Assembly (NCBI GenBank): GCA_963169875.1
Contig: CAUJEL010000075.1
Location: 1 to 64,000, forward strand
Length of the DNA stretch: 64,000 nucleotides
Direction of reading: 5' to 3'
Source of the DNA: Candidatus Zhuqueibacterota bacterium
GTDB lineage: Bacteria; Zhuqueibacterota; Zhuqueibacteria; Residuimicrobiales; Residuimicrobiaceae
Shown here: positions 16,654 through 25,041 of the stretch, one piece after another
Layout of the letters: every line of letters starts with the position of its first letter
Numbering within the stretch: the stretch's first letter is position 1
Made by a program: the position numbers and the translations under genes
Notes under the pieces: generated by a model
Database searches by the model: none
Seen by the model: only the letters and a program-made list of their open reading frames with translations
What the model was told of the DNA's origin: nothing

Positions 16654-16857
16654 ATGAGTATAGCCAAAGTCACAGAGATCATCGCTTCGTCGCCCAAAAG
16701 ATTTCAGGATGCGATCGAGCAGGGCATCGCCCGGGCCAATAAAACGCTGGAAAATGTCACCGGTGTCTGGATCAAGGATCAAAAGATAGACATAGTCAAC
16801 GGCGCCATTTCGCAGTATCGGGTGGTGATGCGGATTACCTTTATACTCAAGGATTAA
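16654..16857 (+). CDS. Dodecin family flavin-binding protein
   Basis: A 67-residue protein matching dodecins across its length: VTEIIASSPKRFQDAIEQGI, RANKTLENVTGVWIKDQ, and ISQYRVVMRITFIL. Dodecins assemble as hollow dodecamers that store riboflavin or FMN, or other small ligands. The GVWIKDQ strand carries the tryptophan that stacks on the flavin. GAGAGGAG lies just upstream of the ATG. It is independent of its neighbours, with a terminator upstream and a convergent gene downstream. Confidence 0.93.
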   Translation: MSIAKVTEIIASSPKRFQDAIEQGIARANKTLENVTGVWIKDQKIDIVNGAISQYRVVMRITFILKD

Positions 16858-16896
16858 TGCATCTCAGGGATCAGCGCTGCGGCGACGGGCCGGATG

Positions 16897-17490
16897 TCAG
16901 CGCAGCGCAGGTTCTTTGAAGGTGATGGGCGGTTTTTCCGCGATGATCCAGGCCTTTGCGTTTCCGTTGTGGCGTACGTACACCTGGGCTCCGGCATCCT
17001 GCAAAAGCTGCCCGATTTTTCCGGGGGCCATGAAATGGCTGCGCATCAGCGCGATTTTTTCCAGGATGGCGACGACCTTGATGGCCCAGTGATGGATGTC
17101 GTATTCTTCGATCACCAGACGTCCGCCGGGGGCGAGGATGCGCCACATCTCCAGCAGCGCCCGCGGCTGATCCGCAAGATGATGAAACGCATCCACGATG
17201 AGAATGCGCTCAAAACTGCCATTGGCAAAAGGCAGATATTCGGCCGCCCCGCGCAAGGGGAGGCCGACTTGTTTCTGCTGCGCCTGTCGCAGCATGGAGA
17301 GAGAATAATCGCATAGTATGAAGCATCCGTCCCAGGGCGCCAGTCCGCTGAGGACACGGCCGGTGCCGCCGGCCAGATCCAGCAGACGGCCTTTTATGGG
17401 CAAGTCGAGTTGCTCGCGCAGCAAACTCGCTTCATGGGGCCCGATGGCTCGGTCATAAAAACGGGCCAGCAGGTCAAAGTGGTCGAACAT
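16897..17490 (-). CDS. Class I SAM-dependent methyltransferase
   Basis: A 197-residue Rossmann-fold methyltransferase of the UbiE/Methyltransf_11 type. Motif I is LLDLAGGTGRVLSGL (about 37-51), an acidic residue binds SAM in ILCDYSLSML, motif II is ILIVDAFHHLAD, and motif III RILAPGGRLVIEEYD. The substrate cannot be deduced. The gene converges with dodecin and stands alone on the minus strand. Confidence 0.85.
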   Translation of the reverse strand: MFDHFDLLARFYDRAIGPHEASLLREQLDLPIKGRLLDLAGGTGRVLSGLAPWDGCFILCDYSLSMLRQAQQKQVGLPLRGAAEYLPFANGSFERILIVDAFHHLADQPRALLEMWRILAPGGRLVIEEYDIHHWAIKVVAILEKIALMRSHFMAPGKIGQLLQDAGAQVYVRHNGNAKAWIIAEKPPITFKEPALR

Positions 17491-17908
17491 GTTTTCTCAC
17501 AATCAGGTTATGGCATCAGGTCACTTGTGCTGCCGCCACCGTTTGATATTGCCAGGATATTTGTCGGCACTGCACGTATTATACTGCGATGCAATATACA
17601 ACGATTTGGATTCTCGTCAAATACAACTTTTCTTGCCTGATGACAATCGGGGGTGTTCGTTTTTGCCGCCGCGAAAACGGGAACCAGATTGCCGTGAGAA
17701 AAAGCATCGCAGCGCCTGCCATCTCGTTTCAGGACTTTATATCTGAAAAATTACACCGCCGGACAGCTTCAGACTCTGAGAATGCAGTTGATCAACTGTG
17801 TACATTTTTTCTGTGCACGATTGATCAAATGTATATCACTTTATTTGTTTTGAGCGAAAATTCGAATCTATACTCATCACCCCCCTGAAATAAAACCAGG
17901 AGAACCAC
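17491..17908. other. Divergent promoter region
   Basis: 418 bases between the methyltransferase and tldD, divergently oriented. It is comparatively AT-rich over 17760-17890, where the tldD promoter is expected, and has AGGAGAA before the tldD ATG. No repeat or RNA structure stands out. Confidence 0.5.
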
Positions 17909-19444
17909 ATGGCTGCAAAAAGCTGTTTTGTTCGGGATATCCCGCGCCGGGCCTTTCTACGCGCGACGCTCCAGGGCGGTGCCGCTCTGGCGGCAGCGCC
18001 TTCGCTGATGTCGCTGCTCTCATGCGGCGAAAAAGGCGCGCCGAATCTCAAAATTGACCTGGATCCGGAGTTGCTCAATCGCATCATCCGCCTGGCGCTC
18101 AAGAACGGCGGCGAGTTCGCCGAGGTCTATCTCGAGAAACGCATCTCCCATGCCATCGAGATGGAAGAGTCGAAATTCAAGAGTGCGGTTTTTGGCATCA
18201 GCCAGGGCGCGGGCGTGCGCGTCATTTCGGGCGACAAGACCGGCTATGCCTATACCGACGATATCACCGAAGAGAAACTGGCCCGGGCTGCCGAAGTCGC
18301 CTCCTATATCGCGCGCGGCAGCAAGGTCATCGGACCGCAGGACATCGCACCGGCCCAGCGGGACAGCTTTGTCACCGTCAAGTTGCCGTTGCAGCAGATC
18401 GCCGATGAAAAGCGTCTTGATGTCATGCGGCGCGCCAATCAGGCGGCGCTCGATTACGATGCCCGTATCAAGATGGCCAGCATCTCCTATTATGACGAAG
18501 TGCGCAGCCGCACCATCGCCAACAGCGAGGGCGCGCTGCTCTCCGATGAACTGCCGCAGCTCTTTTTCATCGTCCAGGCTCTGGGCGAAGGCAATAGCAC
18601 CCGCCACATGAGCCGTGAGCGCCTGGCGCGCCATTCCGGGTTTGAGATGTTCGAGCAAGTCACCCCCGAAGAAGTCGCCAGAACAGCGGCTCAGGAAGCG
18701 ATCGTCATGCTGGACGCCAAAGATTGCCCGGCCGGCCGGATGGACATCGTCATGCAGAACGGCTGGGGCGGCGTTCTGGTGCATGAGGCGGTTGGCCATC
18801 CCCTCGAAGCCGATAACATCGCCAAAAAAGTGGGCGCATTCACCGGCAAGATGGGGCAAAAAGTCGCCAGCGACGTCTTCACCATGATCGATGACGGCAC
18901 CCTGCCCAATTATCGCGGCACCATCAATTTCGATGATGAAGGCACGCAGGCGAAACGCAACGTGCTTATTGAAAAGGGCGTTCTGGTCAATTACATGACC
19001 GACATCCTCTCGGCCAAACAACTCAACATGGAACGCACGGGCAACGGCCGGCGTGAGAGTTTCCGCTATATGCCCATACCGAGAATGACCAATACCTTCA
19101 TCGATGCAGGCAAAGATAATCCGGCCGATATTCTGGCCACCACCAGGGATGGGTTGTTCGTCAAGAGTCTCAGTGGCGGCAGCGTCAATCCGGTCACCGG
19201 GCAGTTCAATTTCACCTGCCGCGAGTCCTGGCTCATCGAGAACGGCAAATTGACCACGCCGGTCAAGGGCGCGACGCTGGTGGGCAGCTGCGAAGAGATC
19301 ATCTCCAACATCGATGCGGTTGGCGATGATCTGGCGTTCGGTCCCGGCATCTGCGGCAAAGGCCAGGCGGCCGAAGTCACCGCCGGACAGCCGACGGTGC
19401 GCATACGCGGCATGAATGTGGGCGGCAGCAGGGCGAGAAGCTGA
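17909..19444 (+). CDS. tldD: TldD metallopeptidase with Tat-lipoprotein signal
   Basis: A 511-residue TldD-family protein. HEAVGH at 292-297 is the zinc/catalytic motif, with downstream GTLPNYRGTI and GRRESFRYMPIPRMTN as in TldD. TldD forms a heterodimer with TldE and cleaves unfolded or modified peptides. Unusually, residues 10-39 read IPRRAFLRATLQ, a twin-arginine motif, then a hydrophobic stretch and LLSC, a lipobox with Cys39. So this copy is predicted to be exported folded and lipid-anchored, whereas E. coli TldD is cytosolic. tldE follows after 24 bp. Confidence 0.92.
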   Translation: MAAKSCFVRDIPRRAFLRATLQGGAALAAAPSLMSLLSCGEKGAPNLKIDLDPELLNRIIRLALKNGGEFAEVYLEKRISHAIEMEESKFKSAVFGISQGAGVRVISGDKTGYAYTDDITEEKLARAAEVASYIARGSKVIGPQDIAPAQRDSFVTVKLPLQQIADEKRLDVMRRANQAALDYDARIKMASISYYDEVRSRTIANSEGALLSDELPQLFFIVQALGEGNSTRHMSRERLARHSGFEMFEQVTPEEVARTAAQEAIVMLDAKDCPAGRMDIVMQNGWGGVLVHEAVGHPLEADNIAKKVGAFTGKMGQKVASDVFTMIDDGTLPNYRGTINFDDEGTQAKRNVLIEKGVLVNYMTDILSAKQLNMERTGNGRRESFRYMPIPRMTNTFIDAGKDNPADILATTRDGLFVKSLSGGSVNPVTGQFNFTCRESWLIENGKLTTPVKGATLVGSCEEIISNIDAVGDDLAFGPGICGKGQAAEVTAGQPTVRIRGMNVGGSRARS

Positions 19445-19468
19445 TATCTGACGATAAGGAGAATCATA

Positions 19469-20803
19469 ATGGATTATAAAAATTTAGCCGAACAGCTGGT
19501 GAAGAAATGTCTGCAGCGCGGCGCCGATGCAGCCGAAGTTTATATAGAGAACGGCCGGGAACTCAGCCTTGAAGTGCGTAACGGTGATATCGAAACCGCG
19601 CAAGAGGCGTCGACCCATGGCGCCGGTTTCCGGGTTTTCGTCAAAGGCAGAATGGCCTTTTCACATTGCAACGATTTTTCACAAGGGGCGCTGGACAATG
19701 CCATCCACAGCGCCATTCTGTTCGCCGGATCGACCACTGCGGACGAAAACAACGTTTTACCGGAAGAAAAAGAGATCACGCCGGTCTCCGGTCTTCACGA
19801 CGCAAAGATCAGCCAGATCGCCATGGAAACGAAAATCGAACTGGCCAGAAAGGTTGAAGACCTGGCCATGCAGGACAGCCGCATCACCAGGAGCGCGGGG
19901 TCGGGTTTTTCAGAGAATGAGCTGGAAATAGTCCTGGCCAATTCGCACGGACTGGTGAAAAGCTACACGGCCTCGGCCTGCAGTCTGGGCGTGTCGGTGG
20001 TGGCGGAAAAGGGCGCGCAAAAGTCCTCCGGCGGCGATTACTGCACGCGGCGGTTTTTCGATGATTTGAAATCACCGGAGGAGATTGCCACCAAAGCGTC
20101 CCGGGAAGCGTTTCAGATGCTGGATCCGCGCAAGGTCAGGACGCAAAAGGCGGCGGTGATTTTCGATCCGGATGTGGCCTTCGCACTGCTGGGCGGACTC
20201 CTGGCGGCCATCAATGGCGAACGCGTGCTTCAGGGCGCCAGTTTCCTCGGCCAGAAACTGGCGCAAAAGATTGGCTGCGAGCTGATCACCCTGATCGACG
20301 ACGGGACGCGGCCGCGTGGCCTGGGCAGCCAGCCTTTTGATGGCGAAGGTGTGCCCACGCAAAAGCGCATCATCGTTGACAAGGGCGTGTTGCAGGGATT
20401 CATGTATAACACCATCGCCGGCAAGCGCGCCGGCGTGAAGAGCACGGGCAATGCCAGCCGCGGCGGGTTCACCAGCCTGCCGGGCATCGGCGCGCACAAT
20501 TTCCATATGGCCGCGGGCGACATTCCACCAGAGGCGATTATCAAAGCGACTTCCCGGGGATTATGGCTCAAAAGCGTCACCGGGTATGGCATCAATCCGG
20601 TCAACGGAAATTTCAGCGGCGGTGCCGAGGGATTCTGGATCGAAAACGGCCAGATCGCCTTTCCTGTGAAAGGCCTGACTATCGCCGCCACAGCCGACGC
20701 CATGCTCAATGGCATCGACATGGTCGCCGACGATCTTGATTTGAACCGCGGATTTACGGCTCCGACTTTTCGTATCCGCGAGATGCAGATCGGCGGGGAG
20801 TAG
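19469..20803 (+). CDS. tldE: TldE/PmbA family protein
   Basis: A 444-residue TldE (PmbA) protein: RGADAAEVYIENGRELSLEV at the N-terminus, FDPDVAFALLGGLLAAINGE in the middle and GGEGFWIENG-like sequence near the C-terminus. The HExxxH motif is absent, as in all TldE subunits. It has no signal peptide, unlike its TldD partner, so the pair either does not meet or TldE rides along in the folded Tat cargo (inference). AAGGAG lies upstream of the ATG. Confidence 0.92.
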   Translation: MDYKNLAEQLVKKCLQRGADAAEVYIENGRELSLEVRNGDIETAQEASTHGAGFRVFVKGRMAFSHCNDFSQGALDNAIHSAILFAGSTTADENNVLPEEKEITPVSGLHDAKISQIAMETKIELARKVEDLAMQDSRITRSAGSGFSENELEIVLANSHGLVKSYTASACSLGVSVVAEKGAQKSSGGDYCTRRFFDDLKSPEEIATKASREAFQMLDPRKVRTQKAAVIFDPDVAFALLGGLLAAINGERVLQGASFLGQKLAQKIGCELITLIDDGTRPRGLGSQPFDGEGVPTQKRIIVDKGVLQGFMYNTIAGKRAGVKSTGNASRGGFTSLPGIGAHNFHMAAGDIPPEAIIKATSRGLWLKSVTGYGINPVNGNFSGGAEGFWIENGQIAFPVKGLTIAATADAMLNGIDMVADDLDLNRGFTAPTFRIREMQIGGE

Positions 20804-20812
20804 TAACAACTA

Positions 20813-20845
20813 CTCTTGCGAAGGCTTTGCCGGCCTTCGCAAGAG
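20813..20845. repeat. TTGCGAAGG palindrome 1 (terminator-like)
   Basis: 12-bp perfect arms CTCTTGCGAAGG and CCTTCGCAAGAG around a 9-nt loop, 9 bp after the tldE stop. It is a member of a family also found at 39236, 52439 and 55239. Compensated arm differences between copies show that the pairing, not the sequence, is kept. Confidence 0.8.
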
Positions 20846-21037
20846 AATAAGGTTGCAGCTGGTATACACAGTGCGCCGGCATGCGATAAATTTGTCTTGA
20901 TTATTCTTTTACAAACTGCTATTATACCCTTGTGTTTCAGGATTCGCGGGAATTCCGGCCAAAACGGCTCTCGATGGAATGCACAGGGCATCACGATTAA
21001 CAAATGTAACTCGGGTTATTAAGACAAGGAATCAGTC

Positions 21038-21754
21038 ATGAAATCAGGTTTATTCGGTCTCCTGGCAGTGGTGATACTCATCAGCGCATGCGGCGGCACT
21101 TTTAATAAATTTCAGGATCTGAGCGATGACCAGGTGGTCAAATTATCCAGAAAGGCGCGTGTGGCTGCCCAACGGGACACATTGACGACGCAGCAAATTG
21201 CAGCAGTTCTGGAGAAAGTGAAAAAAACGCGCGTTGACAAGGTGGATGAGCGCGAGGTCGCGGTTCTGCAGACCACGCTGGGGCCGATTGTGATTGCGTT
21301 TTACACCGATGTGGCACCGGAGCACGCCAGAAGTTTCAAGCGATTGGTCAAGGCGGGTTATTTCGACCAGACGCGTTTTCATCGCATCATCGCTGAATTC
21401 GTCATCCAGGGCGGCGACATTCTCACCCGCGATGCCATCCCGCAGAATGACGGCAGCGGCGATCCGGGTTATTCTCTGAAAGCCGAATTCAACGAGATTC
21501 CCCATGATTTGGGCATAGTCTCCATGGCGCGGTCGCAGGATCCCAACAGCGCGGGCTCGCAGTTTTTCATCTGTTTATCGCGCGAGCGCACCGCCCAGCT
21601 GGATGGCAAGTATACCGTATTCGGCAAAGTGATCGGCGGTCTGGACACGGTGCTTAAACTGGGCAAGGTGGAGACGCTGGTCAACCAGCGCGGCGAGAAA
21701 TCGCATCCCGCCACGCCGGTCTACATCGAGCGTGCGGTGATGGTGAAGCGGTAG
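21038..21754 (+). CDS. Lipoprotein cyclophilin-type peptidyl-prolyl isomerase
   Basis: A 238-residue protein. The N-terminus MKSGLFGLLAVVILISAC has a lipobox with Cys18. After a helical linker (residues 25-70), a cyclophilin domain runs from about 74: FKRLVKAGYFDQTRFHRII, FVIQGGDILTRD, GIVSMARSQDPNSAGSQFFI and GKYTVFGKVIGGLDTV. The catalytic Arg in RFHRII and the FVIQGGD and GSQFFI motifs are intact. It should assist folding of exported proteins at the periplasmic face. ACAAGGAATC precedes the ATG. Terminator downstream at 21853. Confidence 0.92.
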   Translation: MKSGLFGLLAVVILISACGGTFNKFQDLSDDQVVKLSRKARVAAQRDTLTTQQIAAVLEKVKKTRVDKVDEREVAVLQTTLGPIVIAFYTDVAPEHARSFKRLVKAGYFDQTRFHRIIAEFVIQGGDILTRDAIPQNDGSGDPGYSLKAEFNEIPHDLGIVSMARSQDPNSAGSQFFICLSRERTAQLDGKYTVFGKVIGGLDTVLKLGKVETLVNQRGEKSHPATPVYIERAVMVKR

Positions 21755-21852
21755 AAGTGGGTTCAACACCCTGTTAGGGAGTCGTTTGTCGCAACACAAC
21801 TGCTGCCACAACATCCGTAAAAGGGTGCAGCAGGCCTGCAATAATCCCATAT

Positions 21853-21890
21853 ATGCGTTGGCTCGGCCCTGCCTGGTCAACGCATTTTTT
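21853..21890 (+). terminator. Intrinsic terminator after the cyclophilin gene
   Basis: ATGCGTTG and CAACGCAT flank an inner GC-rich hairpin (GGC...GCC) and are followed by TTTTTT. It sits between convergent genes. Confidence 0.85.
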
Positions 21891-21949
21891 TATCTCAAGC
21901 TTGCTGGACTCTTTCCTGGTCGAACAGCAGATTGTGCCTCACCTGGGCA

Positions 21950-24709
21950 TCACGTTCCCGATAATTTTTTCAGCTTGTCATGATATCCGAGCTTTTTGAT
22001 TTTCCTCTGCCAGTCCCGGTCGATGCGGTAATCGTCGTCATTGAAGTGATAGGCATAGCCTCTTCCCGATTTCTCTCCTTGTTTAAAAAAGTTTTTTCCT
22101 CTCCGGGTGCCCGCCATTTTGGGGATTCTGTTGGCCCACATATAATCCCTGTAGTCGCCGCCGGAGTGATGTCTGAGGTAGCTTTTTATCTGGGTGGTAG
22201 TAATACCGGGCACTGCGACGATCAATTCCACCAGCACCCTGTCAACGTCATCTTTGAATTTATCTTCGGATAGTTTTATCCGGGAAGATCCCGTATCATG
22301 CGAGCTGGAACTCCTGGTGAAGCGTGCTATGACTTCCAGTATGGATTTATCACTGGTGATCTTTTTGCGCACAATTTCTTCCATGAGCAGTTTGAGTTCC
22401 TTGATGTTTTGCGGCCAGGTGTAGCTGCTCGTTTCCAGTTCCTCATAGACACGCTCGCTCATCTCCGGCAGATCTTTCAGCACATCGTCCTGATCACTCA
22501 TGCGCCATCCCTGAATCAGGATGCGGATGTCTTCACGGCGCTCGCGAAGAGGCGGGATGACCACTTTATAAAACCGTTCGAGAATATCAAAGCGCGAGTC
22601 TTTTTGATTTTGCATGGCGCGCGGACTGGCGAATTTGCTGATCAGGATGATACTGCGCAACCGGGTTTGTGTGGCTTTATCACCGACCAGTTTGTTCATG
22701 AGAAGGAGTTGCTTGCTGCTTTCGATATCCTCAAAATCATCGATGATAAGTGTGCTGGTCGCGGCCTCTTCCAGTGTGCTCGCGAGCCAGGCATCGCTGT
22801 TTTTGTTGAAATCTTCCGCCGACTTCCATACCGGGGCGCTGTTGGCAAGACCAAAAGAGTGAAGATGTTGATGAATACTGCGGGCCAGGACGCCGGTGCC
22901 AACGCCTTCCTCCCCATAAAGAATCAGCCGCGTTTTGCGTTGACTGATGCGCTTTTTGATATCGAGAATCATCTCGTGCATGAGTTGAGATTTGTAAAAC
23001 AGCTCGTAAAAGGTCTGTTTTTGTTCCCAATAGGGTGCAAAGATATGTTCGGTGAAAAACTTTTCTCCGGAGGACGCCGTTCTATCCGGGTTGGTATGTA
23101 ACCAGGTGACGCCGGGCACCAGCACGTTCTCCATCCTGGTTTCATGTTTAAACATATCACGATAGGTCTTTAATTTTGCGGTATCAGCGATCAGCGCTGG
23201 AGCCGCGGCGGTCCCCTGCGCGTCTTTTTCACGCAACCGGGTGACCGTCTCTATGCCCCAGGCCCTGAGCACGATCATGGTGCTGTGTGTGTCGGCCAGT
23301 TTCAGATCTTTCAAGTCCGTGATGAAATCGATGGCGCCCTGCCAGCCCAACTGATTTTTGGTGTGTCTTGAATCTTCCTGGGGCATGACCGCCAGCGTTT
23401 TGACATTGAGGATGATCACATCGATCGGCCGCTGCAAATCAGCCTCTTTTTGCAGGGTTTCATAATACGTTTTCAGGTTTTCACGATACTGCGTGTCGTT
23501 GAGGTAGAGAATGGAGCAATGGTGCTGTGGAGAGGTTTGTACCATGAAAAACAGCGCGGGGATGGTGGAGTTTGCATCCTGGCCGACGCGGTGAAAGGAA
23601 GGCGCCAGAATGACTTCAATTTTGGTTTCCGGCGGCTGGGGCGCTTCCGGCCCACTGTCTTGAGCGTTCAAGGGCAGATTGATTCTGGTGAGCTTGTACT
23701 CCTTGCTGACATCAATATCGATTTCATGCAAAAAACGGCTGCCGCCAATGTTGATGAAAATGTCGTAGAGCGAAAAGATACCCGGCGCAAAGATGTTCTG
23801 CAGCACAAATTTGCGGATGATTTGATAATTCTGCAGAGCCACTCCATCCGCTTTTGCCTCCGGCAAATCCGGGAAGGGGAATGCAGTGTATTCTTTCCAC
23901 GCCAATTGTTTGATAAAGGAAGAGGTTCTGGAGTTTATTTCCTTTTCCAGATTTTTAGTGATACTTTTAAGAATATTTTGTATTGACTCATAACCCTTTT
24001 TATTTATTTGCTCCAGAAATTTTAGCAGTGTTTCCGTGATGTTTGCACGGGCATAATTCACGCCGAACAATACGCTGGGGTGTGCATAGATGTGCATACG
24101 GTTGTTGATCTCGGTGCGTTTCCCCGTTTTGGCGTCAATGCTCTGCTTGACAGCGCTCAAAATAAGAGGTTTGGCGTCCCGGACCGCGTCGAAATGGTTA
24201 TGGGTGATGAAGAGGTGATCGATTTTATTTGAGCTGATATCGAGTTTGTTCAGATATTTGAAGGTGCTTCTGCCGGGATCGATGACGATGCGGACGCCGC
24301 AGGCTTGGAGCAGAATGCCGCCGAATCCGGGCAGTCTGCCGATATAATCCGTGCGCGCCGCCCACTCTCCGGCGCATCCGCCGCAAAAGAGGAGTGAAAC
24401 CTGTTCCGTCGGCAGCTCTGACGGGTCCGTCTCGCCCTCCGGTGCAATCAGCTTTTGTTCGTCGAGGCTGGCAGCAATTTCGGCGGCTTCGTGTATGTAC
24501 TTTTCGAAATCAGCCTTAATCTTTGAATGTTTTTTCTCTTCAGCCTCGGATTCTTCCACATGTTTCAGGGCGATCGTCACCTCTTCGAGCTGCCGCTGCA
24601 ATTCAAGCTGCATATCCAGTAATACGGCCTTGTCAGCCGTTTCAGCTTCTGCGTTCGCAATCGGATTGACGACTGGTTTCTTTCCTGGTGGGGTGTTTGT
24701 GGGTGACAT
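21950..24709 (-). CDS. MBL-fold protein fused to a degenerate sigma54-activator-type AAA+ domain
   Basis: A 919-residue protein. Residues 30-90 are a charged coiled coil. Residues 103-480 look like a metallo-beta-lactamase fold: GGILLQACGVRIVIDPGRS, then THNHFDAVRD at 169-178, an HxHxD motif whose second His pair is Ala-Val. Residues 590-790 are an AAA+ domain of bacterial enhancer-binding type: Walker A GEEGVGTG (599-606, Lys replaced by Thr), Walker B LIIDDFED, PPLRERREDI (719-728) and YTWPQNIKEL. The GAFTGA loop is missing, so it cannot act on sigma54 and may not hydrolyse ATP. Residues 815-919 are a basic tail. It is divergent from the MoxR/VWA operon. Role unknown; sensor or effector of that cassette is inference. 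Confidence 0.75.
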   Translation of the reverse strand: MSPTNTPPGKKPVVNPIANAEAETADKAVLLDMQLELQRQLEEVTIALKHVEESEAEEKKHSKIKADFEKYIHEAAEIAASLDEQKLIAPEGETDPSELPTEQVSLLFCGGCAGEWAARTDYIGRLPGFGGILLQACGVRIVIDPGRSTFKYLNKLDISSNKIDHLFITHNHFDAVRDAKPLILSAVKQSIDAKTGKRTEINNRMHIYAHPSVLFGVNYARANITETLLKFLEQINKKGYESIQNILKSITKNLEKEINSRTSSFIKQLAWKEYTAFPFPDLPEAKADGVALQNYQIIRKFVLQNIFAPGIFSLYDIFINIGGSRFLHEIDIDVSKEYKLTRINLPLNAQDSGPEAPQPPETKIEVILAPSFHRVGQDANSTIPALFFMVQTSPQHHCSILYLNDTQYRENLKTYYETLQKEADLQRPIDVIILNVKTLAVMPQEDSRHTKNQLGWQGAIDFITDLKDLKLADTHSTMIVLRAWGIETVTRLREKDAQGTAAAPALIADTAKLKTYRDMFKHETRMENVLVPGVTWLHTNPDRTASSGEKFFTEHIFAPYWEQKQTFYELFYKSQLMHEMILDIKKRISQRKTRLILYGEEGVGTGVLARSIHQHLHSFGLANSAPVWKSAEDFNKNSDAWLASTLEEAATSTLIIDDFEDIESSKQLLLMNKLVGDKATQTRLRSIILISKFASPRAMQNQKDSRFDILERFYKVVIPPLRERREDIRILIQGWRMSDQDDVLKDLPEMSERVYEELETSSYTWPQNIKELKLLMEEIVRKKITSDKSILEVIARFTRSSSSHDTGSSRIKLSEDKFKDDVDRVLVELIVAVPGITTTQIKSYLRHHSGGDYRDYMWANRIPKMAGTRRGKNFFKQGEKSGRGYAYHFNDDDYRIDRDWQRKIKKLGYHDKLKKLSGT

Positions 24710-25041
24710 GGCTGCTCCCTTATTTTAACAGCAAAATGATCACAAGAGAAAAGGGGCGGTATTTCACAAATGAAATCAACACTTTGGAAAAATATATAAA
24801 TTAATTCAAATTAAATCAATAAAAATGTGAAAAAAAACAGTGTGAAATACTCGCACGCCAGTTGCTTTTTTCATTTGGATCGCGTAACATAATGCAGCTG
24901 AACACCGGGCGGGTAACTGTGGAAGTTTGCACCTTCTCTGCCATTGTAACCTGGCTGCTTGTCTGAAGTTTCTGGCAAACCGGCAAGGGATGGTCAAGAC
25001 TGGCAATTCACCGAAAAATCCCGGTGTTAGCAGGATGTGAT
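24710..25041. promoter_or_regulatory. AT-rich divergent regulatory region of the MoxR/VWA cassette
   Basis: 332 bases separating the MBL-AAA gene from the four-gene operon. The first 150 bp are far more AT-rich than the surroundings. They hold a perfect inverted repeat at 24761-24776 (ATTTCA, CAAA, TGAAAT) 52 bp before the MBL-AAA start, and an AATTAATT/AATTAAAT-type palindromic run at 24800-24815. TGTGAAA recurs at 24826 and 24841. Shared control of both arms is likely but unproven. Confidence 0.45.

Noticed and set aside
18020..19021. A 333-codon open frame on the minus strand
   Set aside because: It lies inside tldD on the opposite strand; no domain recognised and tldD motifs are intact.
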